This document shows, one piece after another, positions 1 through 5,189 of a stretch of 8,251 nucleotides of DNA (position 1 is its first letter; each line of letters opens with the position of its first letter). The stretch is from an uncultured Actinomycetes bacterium (lineage in GTDB: Bacteria; Actinomycetota; CALGFH01). Location: assembly GCA_937881255.1 (NCBI GenBank), contig CALGFH010000063.1, forward strand, positions 1 to 8,251. Reading direction: 5' to 3'. The notes beneath the pieces are model-generated. The model had not been told where the DNA came from. It saw only the letters and a program-made list of their open reading frames with translations, and did no database searches. Both the position numbers and the translations under genes were made by a program.

Positions 1-186
1 CGCGTCGACCCTCGGCACACCTCTGACCGCTGCGAAGCCTGCGGGCACACCGCAGCCGAGAACCGCGCCAGCCAAGCCGTGTTCTCCTGCCGACGCTGCG
101 GGCACACGACCAACGCCGATGAGCATGCGGCACGCAACATCCTCCGGGCTGGACTGGCCCGTCTCGCAGCCAACCCGGCCGCGTGA
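1..186 (+). CDS. tnpB: TnpB (IS200/IS605-family OrfB), C-terminal fragment cut by the window start
   Basis: This is the last 61 codons of a TnpB-type RNA-guided nuclease that lies in IS200/IS605/IS1341 elements. Reading frame 1 is open from base 1 to a TGA at 184-186. The visible part carries the zinc-ribbon cysteines C11, C14, C30 and C33 in two CxxCGH pairs. They are followed at once by NADEHAARNI, where D40 fits the third acidic residue of the RuvC active site (family motif NADxNAARNI). The N-terminal domain and the first two RuvC acids lie outside the window, so activity cannot be judged. It converges on the Rieske gene, whose stop is only 32 bp away, so the element's right end must lie very close to that gene or within its tail. 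The family call is secure. Whether the element is intact is unknown. Confidence 0.9.
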   Translation, partial: RVDPRHTSDRCEACGHTAAENRASQAVFSCRRCGHTTNADEHAARNILRAGLARLAANPAA

Positions 187-218
187 AAAGAAGCCGGCAG
201 CTCCAACCGTCAGCGAAG
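187..218. other. Short convergent spacer; possible right end of the TnpB element
   Basis: These 32 bases separate the tnpB stop from the Rieske stop on the opposite strand. In this family the 3' end of tnpB and the following bases usually encode the omega-RNA scaffold and the element's right end, with the guide taken from the flanking DNA. That would place the omega-RNA scaffold here and the guide in the 3' end of the Rieske gene. This is inference from family architecture. I see no strong hairpin, only a GCCGGC palindrome at 193-198. I also see no terminator for either gene. Confidence 0.3.
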
Positions 219-722
219 TCACCAGTCGGACCCCACGGCCCAGATACCGCGGGCATCCTCCCGCAGCTCCACCCGCGGGAGGGGGCGGGGCGGGGGACCG
301 GCGACGACCTCGCCGGTCACCGGGTCGAACACGCCGTCGTGGCAGGGGCACTCCAGCTGGTTGTCCTCCTCGCGCCACAGGACCGCGCAGGCCAGGTGGG
401 TGCAGACGGCCGACCAGCCGACCAGCCGGCCGTCGGGGAGGCGGATGGCCAGGGCCCGGTCGTCCTCGCCGGGATAGCGGAAGGCGACCGCCTGGCCGGG
501 CTCCAGCCGGTCGGCCACCTTGGCCGGGGCGGCGGTGCCGCTGCCGTGGCGCCGGAACAGCCCCACGGCCACCCCGGCGGCGCCCGCGGCCAGCCCGGCC
601 GACACGGTGACCAGGATGCGCAGGTAGTCGCGCCGGGTGACCGGCGTGTCGGCCCGGATCCGCTCCAGCTGAGCCCGATCCACCGGGGGCCTATGCTTGA
701 GGCCCCCGGACCCCCTGCCCAT
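219..722 (-). CDS. Tat-signal Rieske [2Fe-2S] protein
   Basis: A 167-residue Rieske iron-sulfur protein that would transfer electrons at the outer face of the membrane. The N-terminus has TRRDYLRIL at residues 29-37, a twin-arginine motif. A hydrophobic Ala/Gly/Val-rich segment follows at about 36-56 and probably serves as a membrane anchor. The Rieske box 1 is CTHLAC (C107, H109, C112) and box 2 is CPCH (C125, C127, H128). All four cluster ligands (C107, H109, C125, H128) and the disulfide pair (C112, C127) typical of high-potential Rieske proteins are therefore present. The ATG at 722-720 shares one base with the upstream gene's TGA (TGATG). A GGGAGG lies 6 bases before it, so coupled translation is likely. 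The frame stays open far upstream, but that part is only a shadow of the ferredoxin gene. It is the last gene of the redox block, and its stop lies 32 bp from tnpB. It could serve a cytochrome bc-type complex instead, but no cytochrome b of that type is visible. Confidence 0.9.
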   Translation of the reverse strand: MGRGSGGLKHRPPVDRAQLERIRADTPVTRRDYLRILVTVSAGLAAGAAGVAVGLFRRHGSGTAAPAKVADRLEPGQAVAFRYPGEDDRALAIRLPDGRLVGWSAVCTHLACAVLWREEDNQLECPCHDGVFDPVTGEVVAGPPPRPLPRVELREDARGIWAVGSDW

Positions 723-1285
723 CACATGCCTCCCGGGGCCGGCCCGGTGAAGCTGTCGGGGGCGACCACGGCGCAGCCGGTGCGGACCTCGGCCGACCCG
801 AACCGGAACACGTCGATCGCCTGGGCGCCTGGCCGGTCGGCCTCCAGCTCCTCGATCGAGCCGTAGAAGATGGCCGAGGTGGGGCAGACGGTGGCGCACA
901 TCGGGGCCAGGCCGACCGAGGTGCGGTCGTAGCAGAGGTTGCACTTGTACTGGAGCATCTCGGCCACGTCCAGCTTGGGCACCCCGAACGGGCAGGCGTC
1001 GACGCAGTTGCCGCAGCCGATGCAGCGCTCCTTGGCCGCCTCCTGGACCACCCCGTCGGCGGTGACCAGGATGGCGTCGGCCGGGCAGACCTCGGCGCAC
1101 GGGGCCACCGGGTCCTCGCAGTGCATGCAGACCGTCGGCATGGCCGCGGCCGTCCGCCCGGCGTCGATGTAGTCCAGGTGGATCATGGACTTGCCCCGGT
1201 GCGAGTCGCACTCCCGGCAGGCGGCGACGCACGCCTGGCATCCGATGCAGCGGCCCGGGTCGATGAACAGCGTCGTGCCCATCAT
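722..1285 (-). CDS. Four-cluster [4Fe-4S] electron-transfer subunit (DmsB/PsrB/FdhB type)
   Basis: A 187-residue protein of the DMSO-reductase-family iron-sulfur subunit type. It carries electrons between a molybdenum catalytic subunit and a membrane anchor. Sixteen cysteines form four groups: C13/16/19/23, C53/56/63/67, C88/91/94/98 and C115/118/130/134. Group 4 has the wide C-x2-C-x11-C-x3-C spacing typical of this family. Two further cysteines (C26, C171) are outside this pattern. No signal peptide is seen. I chose the first ATG of an ATGATG pair at 1285-1280. AGAAAGG lies 10 bases upstream, and the fold begins right after it (MMGTTLFIDPGRC). An open extension to 1318 lacks family-like sequence. 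The start overlaps the TGA of a 23-codon leader frame. The gene follows the molybdoenzyme gene and is coupled to the Rieske gene, which supports a shared complex. Confidence 0.92.
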   Translation of the reverse strand: MMGTTLFIDPGRCIGCQACVAACRECDSHRGKSMIHLDYIDAGRTAAAMPTVCMHCEDPVAPCAEVCPADAILVTADGVVQEAAKERCIGCGNCVDACPFGVPKLDVAEMLQYKCNLCYDRTSVGLAPMCATVCPTSAIFYGSIEELEADRPGAQAIDVFRFGSAEVRTGCAVVAPDSFTGPAPGGM

Positions 1286-1354
1286 GGGCGGAGCGCCTTT
1301 CTGGCACGCCTGGTCCAATGGCCCGGGTCGATGACCAGCGTCGTGCCCATCATG
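1252..1354. repeat. Direct repeat: duplicated start of the [4Fe-4S] subunit gene
   Basis: Two 35-bp copies, 1252-1286 and 1320-1354, lie 68 bp apart and match at 34 of 35 positions (A at 1267, C at 1335). Read on the minus strand, both encode MMGTT-L-[F/V]-IDPG. The 1252-1286 copy is the true start of the ferredoxin subunit. The 1320-1354 copy overlaps the stop of the molybdoenzyme gene. The 33 bp between them have no counterpart next to the other copy. This is seen directly. A partial tandem duplication of the gene junction is the simplest explanation. Confidence 0.9.
1282..1353 (-). CDS. 23-codon leader frame made by the duplicated gene start (relic or coupling peptide)
   Basis: A short frame of 23 residues begins with MMGTTLVIDPG, nearly identical to the start of the downstream [4Fe-4S] subunit. 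It then diverges into a basic tail (TRRARKALRP). Its ATG overlaps the TGA of the molybdoenzyme gene (ATGA at 1353-1350), and its own TGA overlaps the ATG of the ferredoxin subunit (ATGATG at 1285-1280). GGAAGGGGG lies about 11 bases before its start. The arrangement would let ribosomes pass from one gene to the next without release. I see no domain. It may simply be a remnant of the duplication. Whether the peptide matters, or only the act of translating it, is unknown. Confidence 0.45.
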   Translation of the reverse strand: MMGTTLVIDPGHWTRRARKALRP

Positions 1355-3635
1355 ATTCCGCGGTCCCCCTTCCCTGGGGCGAGGTCGGCGAGCGCGGGTC
1401 GCCGAGCGGGGTGGTCTCGGGCCGGTACGGGTGCTCGCCCGGCGGCATCGGCGGCTCGGGGACCGGGTCGACGGCCTGGCCGCGCTCGACCCGGCAGGCG
1501 CACACCTTGAACTCGGGCATCTTGGAGATCGGGTCGAGGGCGTCGATGGTGAGCACGTTGGCGGCGATCGCCCCGGCCCAGTGGTAGGGCACGAACACCG
1601 TGTCGGGCCGGATGGCCTCGGTGACCAGGGCCGGGTAGGTGACGGCGCCCCGGCGGGTGACGACCCGCACCGGGTCGCCGTCGGCGAAGCCGAGCGACGG
1701 GTGGACCTCGACCCAGGGCCGGGGCGTCTGCTCGACCAGGCCGGGCAGCCGCCGGGTCTGGTTGCCGGACAGGAAGTGGGCCACCGTCCGCCCGGTGGTC
1801 AGGCGCAGCGGGAACGCCTCGTCGGGCGGCTCGGCCGGGGGCCGCCACTCGACGGCGACGAAGCGGGCCTTGCCGTCGGGGTGGTAGAAGCGGCCGCCCT
1901 CGAACGGGCGCGGCGTGCCCGGGTGGTCCAGGGTCGGGCAGGGCCAGAACACCCCGCCGGTGGCCTCGACCTTCTCGTAGGTGATGCCGTAGTAATCGGC
2001 CAACCCGCCCTTGGACGCGACCCGCAGCTCGTCCAGGATCTCGACCGGGCGGGTGAAGGGGAACTTGTCGCCCGACCCGAGCCGGCGGGCCAGCTCGCAC
2101 AGGATCTCCCAGTCGGTGCGGGCCTCGCCGGGCGGCTCCACCGCCTTGTTGTGCTTGACCACCCGGCCCTCGCCGTTGGTGGTCAGGCCCTCGTCCTCGG
2201 CCCAGACGGTGCTGGGCAGGACCACGTCGGCCCGGGCGGCCGTCTCGGACAGGAAGAAGTCGGACTGGACGTGGAACTCGAGCGCGTCGTAGCCGGCCCG
2301 GACCACCGCCTGGTTGGGCAGGGACACGAACGGGTTGTTGCACATGCCCAGCAGCCCGCGGATCTCACCGTCGGCCATCTGGCGCACCATCTCGTGCATC
2401 GAGGTGCCCTTTGGCGGCAGGTCGGCCTCCTCGACCCCCCAGACGCCGGCCACGTACGCCCGGTGCTCGGGGTTGGAGAGGTCGCGGCCGCCGGGCAGCA
2501 TGTCGGACTTCTGGCCGTGCTCCCGGCCGCCCTGGCCGTTGCCCTGGCCGGTGAGGGTGCCGTAGCCGGCCCCGGGACGGCCGATCTGGCCGGTGGCCAG
2601 GGTCACGTTGATGCACGAGAGCACGTTCTCGACGCCCTGGAGGTGCTGCTCCAGCCCGCGCCCGTGGGCCGCCCAGCAGCGCCGGGCCCGGCCCCACAGG
2701 TGGGCGACCCGCTCGATCTGGCGCGGGTCGAGCCCGCAGATCTCGCCCACCCGCTCGGGGGTGTAGGCGGCAACGGTGTCGCGGACCGCCTCCCAGCCGA
2801 CGGTGTGCTCGGCGATGAAGCGCTCGTCGGTCAGCCCGTCGCGGGCGATCACGTGCAGCATGCCGTTGTAGAAGGCGGCGTCGGTGCCGGGCCGCAGGGC
2901 CACGTGCTCGTCGGCGGTGCGGGCCATGGCCGTCTCCCGCGGGTCGACCACCACCAGCTTGGCCCCGCGGTCCCTGGCCCCCCAGAAGTACTGCATGGCC
3001 ACGGGGAAGCACTCGGCGATGTTGGTCCCGGCGACGATGATCATCTCGGTCTCGAGCAGGTCGGCCCAGGGGTTGCCGGCCCGGTCGATGCCGAAGGCCT
3101 TCTTGTTGGCCGCGGCTGCCGAGACCATGCAGAGCCGCCCGTTGTAGTCGATGTGGCGGGTGCGCAGGGCGACCCGGGCGAACTTGCCCATCAGGTAGGT
3201 CTTCTCGGTGGTCATGCTGGCCCCGCCGAGCACCCCGAAGGCGTCGCGCCCGTAGGTGGACTGGATGCGCCGGATCTCGGACACGATCCGCTCCAGGGCC
3301 GCCTCCCATGAGACCAGGTGCAGGGGCCCGTCCCTGGTGTCGCGCATCAGCGGGCTGAGCAGCCGGTCCGGGTGGTGGACCTGCTGGTAGGCAACCACCC
3401 CCTTGGGGCAGAGGCGCAGCTTGTTGATGTCGTGGTTGCGGGGCTCGACCCCGATCACCCGGCCGTCCATCACCCGCAGGTACATGCCGCACTGGACACC
3501 GCAGAACGAGCAGTGGGTCGGGACCAGCCGCTCGCCGGCCGCGGTGGCCTTCCACTGGGCGGCCGGCTCGGCCCCGCCGGCCCCGCGGAAGTCCCCGACC
3601 CCGGGGGCCACCACCGGGTAGGAGATGTCGCTCAC
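1350..3635 (-). CDS. Molybdopterin oxidoreductase catalytic subunit, Nas/NapA-like
   Basis: A 761-residue catalytic subunit of the DMSO reductase superfamily. It should bind a [4Fe-4S] cluster through C42, C45, C49 and C76 (CSFCGVQC, then LCPKG) and Mo-bis-MGD through later motifs. C169 in GRLCM sits where Nas and NapA nitrate reductases place their Mo-ligating cysteine. Other family blocks are VAGTNIAECFPV (201-212), VVVDPR (228-233), GRPGAG (352-357), the WAEDEGLTTNGEGRV stretch (478-492) and TGRTVAHFLSGNQTRR (614-629). The last of these strongly resembles assimilatory nitrate reductases. No selenocysteine or CH active site of classical formate dehydrogenases is seen. The first 40 residues lack twin arginines, so a cytoplasmic location is likely. 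The GTG start at 3635-3633 overlaps the upstream TGA (GTGA). The frame is open to 4820, but that extension shadows the membrane-protein gene. The tail after about residue 717 is Pro-rich and unlike a folded domain. The substrate is uncertain: nitrate is most suggested, and formate or another oxyanion is possible. Confidence 0.9.
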   Translation of the reverse strand: MSDISYPVVAPGVGDFRGAGGAEPAAQWKATAAGERLVPTHCSFCGVQCGMYLRVMDGRVIGVEPRNHDINKLRLCPKGVVAYQQVHHPDRLLSPLMRDTRDGPLHLVSWEAALERIVSEIRRIQSTYGRDAFGVLGGASMTTEKTYLMGKFARVALRTRHIDYNGRLCMVSAAAANKKAFGIDRAGNPWADLLETEMIIVAGTNIAECFPVAMQYFWGARDRGAKLVVVDPRETAMARTADEHVALRPGTDAAFYNGMLHVIARDGLTDERFIAEHTVGWEAVRDTVAAYTPERVGEICGLDPRQIERVAHLWGRARRCWAAHGRGLEQHLQGVENVLSCINVTLATGQIGRPGAGYGTLTGQGNGQGGREHGQKSDMLPGGRDLSNPEHRAYVAGVWGVEEADLPPKGTSMHEMVRQMADGEIRGLLGMCNNPFVSLPNQAVVRAGYDALEFHVQSDFFLSETAARADVVLPSTVWAEDEGLTTNGEGRVVKHNKAVEPPGEARTDWEILCELARRLGSGDKFPFTRPVEILDELRVASKGGLADYYGITYEKVEATGGVFWPCPTLDHPGTPRPFEGGRFYHPDGKARFVAVEWRPPAEPPDEAFPLRLTTGRTVAHFLSGNQTRRLPGLVEQTPRPWVEVHPSLGFADGDPVRVVTRRGAVTYPALVTEAIRPDTVFVPYHWAGAIAANVLTIDALDPISKMPEFKVCACRVERGQAVDPVPEPPMPPGEHPYRPETTPLGDPRSPTSPQGRGTAES
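1385..1405. repeat. Inverted repeat in the low-complexity 3' tail of the molybdoenzyme gene
   Basis: TCGGCGA (1385-1391) and TCGCCGA (1399-1405) are perfect 7-bp arms around a 7-base loop. CCCC...GGGG arms lie next to them at about 1364-1379. They encode the unstructured Pro/Arg-rich end of the molybdoenzyme (about residues 744-756), just before the duplicated junction. The stretch looks like intergenic repeat DNA that has been read into the gene end. In such GC-rich DNA the hairpin could also be chance. Confidence 0.35.
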
Positions 3636-4666
3636 CTGAAGCCCCGCTTGACCGTGTCCAGGTAGGCCTGGCCGCGCAGGACCCGCTTGCAGCGCGGGCA
3701 GGTCTCGGCCCACTCCGAGAAGCCGAGCTCCAGCTCGTCCATGGTCTGCTTGAGGTCGCTGACGAACGCCTTGGCCTCCAGCGGCTCGCCGCAGCGGCGG
3801 CAGGGGAAGACTCCGTCGCGCTCCAGGGCCGCCCGCTTGTAGATCTCGACCCCGACGCTGGCCGGGCGCTGGATGACGTGGAAGAACTTGCCGAAGGGGA
3901 TGAACACCAGCGTCAGCACCACCGTGGCCATGTGGGCGATGGCCAGGAAGTCGTAGCTGCGGCCCTCCAGCAGCCAGCTCGAGAAGGTGAGCAGCAGGCC
4001 GGTGACCGAGATCGCGACCAGGCCGATCAGGGGGAAGAAGTCGTAGCCGAAGCGCTGGCCGGTGGTGGCCTCGCGGTGGCGGAAGCGCCGCCACAGGAAC
4101 CAGCCGCAGCCGGCCAGCACCAGCACGGCGGCGATGTCGAGGCCGTGGAACACCATCCAGCCGACCAGCGACAGGGCGTCGAAGCTGACCGTCCGGAACC
4201 CGAGCACGTAGATGGTGTAGCCGGGCCCGCTGGCGGTGTCGGAGAAGAAGGCCAGCCAGCCGAAGGTCAGCGGGAAGGTGATCAGGGTGGCCAGCACCAC
4301 GCCCCAGAAGACCAGCTGGTGGGCGATCCAGCGGCCACGGCCGCGGGCCCGCAGGAAGGTCTGGAAGCCGAGATAGCCCAGCACCGAGCGGGGCACGGCG
4401 GTGGGCAGGCTGCGGAAGTTCCGCCAGGAGAAGAACGCCTGCCAGCCGCGAAGGAGATATCTGCGGGCCGCGGGTGCGGACACCCAGACGGCGTAGCGAT
4501 AGGTGACCCCGAAGGCCAGGAACACGGTGGCGGTGGCGTAGCCGACCAGGGCGGCGTCGAAGTACCGCAACCCACGGCTGCCGGCGTAGATGGCCAGGGC
4601 GACGGCCACGGCGGCGATCCCACCGGCGACCGACGGCACCCAGCCACGAGAGGTTGGGCGGACCAC
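3632..4666 (-). CDS. NarI-like haem b membrane subunit with C-terminal four-cysteine ribbon
   Basis: A 344-residue membrane protein with about six hydrophobic segments (near 12-29, 35-62, 115-141, 165-194, 210-231 and 240-260). Histidines within or at the ends of helices (H116 in IAHQLVFWG, H174 in FHGLDI, H245 in IAHM, H263 in PFGKFFHVIQRP) are candidate haem b ligands. The layout resembles the NarI/HdrE-type cytochrome b domain, which exchanges electrons with quinones. The C-terminal part is soluble and carries C289/C292 and C323/C326, a zinc-ribbon or rubredoxin-like pair of CxxC motifs. The GTG start at 4666 has an in-frame stop 9 bases upstream and no clear Shine-Dalgarno sequence, so a later GTG near 4639 is possible. 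It ends in a GTGA overlap with the molybdoenzyme gene and is probably that enzyme's membrane anchor. I recognise the fold type but not a named family. Confidence 0.75.
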   Translation of the reverse strand: MVRPTSRGWVPSVAGGIAAVAVALAIYAGSRGLRYFDAALVGYATATVFLAFGVTYRYAVWVSAPAARRYLLRGWQAFFSWRNFRSLPTAVPRSVLGYLGFQTFLRARGRGRWIAHQLVFWGVVLATLITFPLTFGWLAFFSDTASGPGYTIYVLGFRTVSFDALSLVGWMVFHGLDIAAVLVLAGCGWFLWRRFRHREATTGQRFGYDFFPLIGLVAISVTGLLLTFSSWLLEGRSYDFLAIAHMATVVLTLVFIPFGKFFHVIQRPASVGVEIYKRAALERDGVFPCRRCGEPLEAKAFVSDLKQTMDELELGFSEWAETCPRCKRVLRGQAYLDTVKRGFR

Positions 4667-4675
4667 GTGGAGTAG

Positions 4676-4690
4676 CTAACCACACGTTAG
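4676..4690. promoter_or_regulatory. Inverted repeat ahead of the NarI-like gene, candidate operator
   Basis: CTAAC (4676-4680) and GTTAG (4686-4690) form perfect 5-bp arms around CACAC. Their centres are about 10 bp apart, and the second arm covers the rrf2-type gene's TAA. The repeat lies just upstream of the GTG at 4666. A separate GGAGGTAACCC sits at 4694-4704 and resembles one upstream of the regulator gene. A role as a regulator site is inference. It is also small enough to be chance. Confidence 0.3.
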
Positions 4691-5151
4691 GCCGGAGGTA
4701 ACCCCCGTTCGACGATTCCTCCGCCGGCCTCGATCCTGGCGTCGGCCGCGACCAGGTCGGCCAGGGTGGTCTGGCGCAGCGAGTCGCGGCACGCCTGGAC
4801 CGCCGCCGACCAGGCGGCATGGACCGCGCAGGCGTGCTCCCAGTGGCAGGGGCCGCCGCGCAGGATGCAGCGCTCCAGGGTGAACGGCCCCTCGGCCGCC
4901 TCGACCACCTCCAGGAGGGCGACCTCGCCGGGCGGGCGGGTCAGCCGGTAGCCGCCGTCACGGCCCGCCCTGGCCTCGGCCAGCCCCGCCTCGGCCAGCA
5001 GCCGCAGCACCTGGGGGGTGTAGCTGGCCGGCAGGGCCATCGTCTGGGCGACCTCGCGGGTCTTGACGTAGCCGCCGTCGCCGCCCCGCCGGGCCAGGCA
5101 GAGGGCGGCCCGGACGGCGTAGTCGCCGCGTCGCGTCAAGGCAAGGTCCAT
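4687..5151 (-). CDS. Rrf2-family regulator with IscR/NsrR-like iron-sulfur ligands
   Basis: A 154-residue Rrf2-family DNA-binding regulator, close to the usual family length. The N-terminal winged helix starts LTRRGDYAVRAALCLA, has a recognition-helix region at about 30-50 and a wing at GRDGGYRL (63-70). The sensory loop holds C95, C102, C108 and H111 (C-x6-C-x5-C-x2-H). This is one residue longer in the first gap than the IscR set (C-x5-C-x5-C-x2-H). D10 aligns with the aspartate that NsrR of Streptomyces uses as a cluster ligand. An Fe-S cluster sensing NO, oxygen or Fe-S status is therefore likely, but the ligand set cannot decide which. The conserved TTLADL follows the loop. The ATG at 5151 lacks a good Shine-Dalgarno sequence and is preceded by nested palindromes that could be an autoregulatory operator. 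Only 20 bp separate its stop from the membrane-subunit gene, so it probably controls and is co-transcribed with the redox block. Confidence 0.88.
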   Translation of the reverse strand: MDLALTRRGDYAVRAALCLARRGGDGGYVKTREVAQTMALPASYTPQVLRLLAEAGLAEARAGRDGGYRLTRPPGEVALLEVVEAAEGPFTLERCILRGGPCHWEHACAVHAAWSAAVQACRDSLRQTTLADLVAADARIEAGGGIVERGLPPA

Positions 5152-5171
5152 CCCAGGAGGGTAACCCTGGG
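5152..5171. promoter_or_regulatory. Nested palindromes directly upstream of the Rrf2 gene, candidate operator
   Basis: CCCAGG (5152-5157) pairs with CCTGGG (5166-5171). Inside, AGGGTAACCCT (5158-5168) is itself symmetric about a central A. The site touches the start codon of the regulator (ATG at 5151-5149), in the 38-bp gap after the kinase gene. Rrf2 proteins bind dyad sites and many autoregulate, so autoregulation is a reasonable inference. The related GGAGGTAACCC at 4694-4704 lies ahead of the next gene. The sequence matches no Rrf2 consensus that I can cite with certainty. Confidence 0.4.
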
Positions 5172-5189
5172 AGCGGGTGGTTGGCCTGC

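Noticed and set aside
257..282. Inverted repeat CCTCCCGC / GCGGGAGG as a terminator
   Set aside because: It lies inside the Rieske coding region ahead of its stop and has no T-run. It is probably chance in GC-rich DNA.
183..866. Plus-strand frame of 227 codons after tnpB
   Set aside because: It starts inside the tnpB tail, runs antisense to the Rieske gene and has no recognisable domain.
723..1307. N-terminal extension of the Rieske frame giving 362 codons
   Set aside because: It is an off-frame shadow of the ferredoxin gene. The ATG at 722 has GGGAGG upstream and leads straight into the Tat segment.
1431..3311. Long plus-strand open frame of 626 codons opposite the molybdoenzyme gene
   Set aside because: It is antisense to a clearly conserved gene. 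Its translation is a Gly/Val/Asp/Pro-rich shadow with no motifs, as expected in very GC-rich DNA.
1350..3635. Classical formate dehydrogenase alpha subunit
   Set aside because: The active-site region reads GRLCM followed by VSAAAANKKAFG, like Nas/NapA, without the Cys/Sec-His pair of formate dehydrogenases. The name would overstate what is seen, although formate cannot be excluded.
3636..4820. N-terminal extension of the molybdoenzyme frame giving 1156 codons
   Set aside because: The extra part reads the NarI-like gene in the wrong frame and is Arg/Pro/Leu-rich. The GTGA overlap at 3632-3635 gives a natural start.
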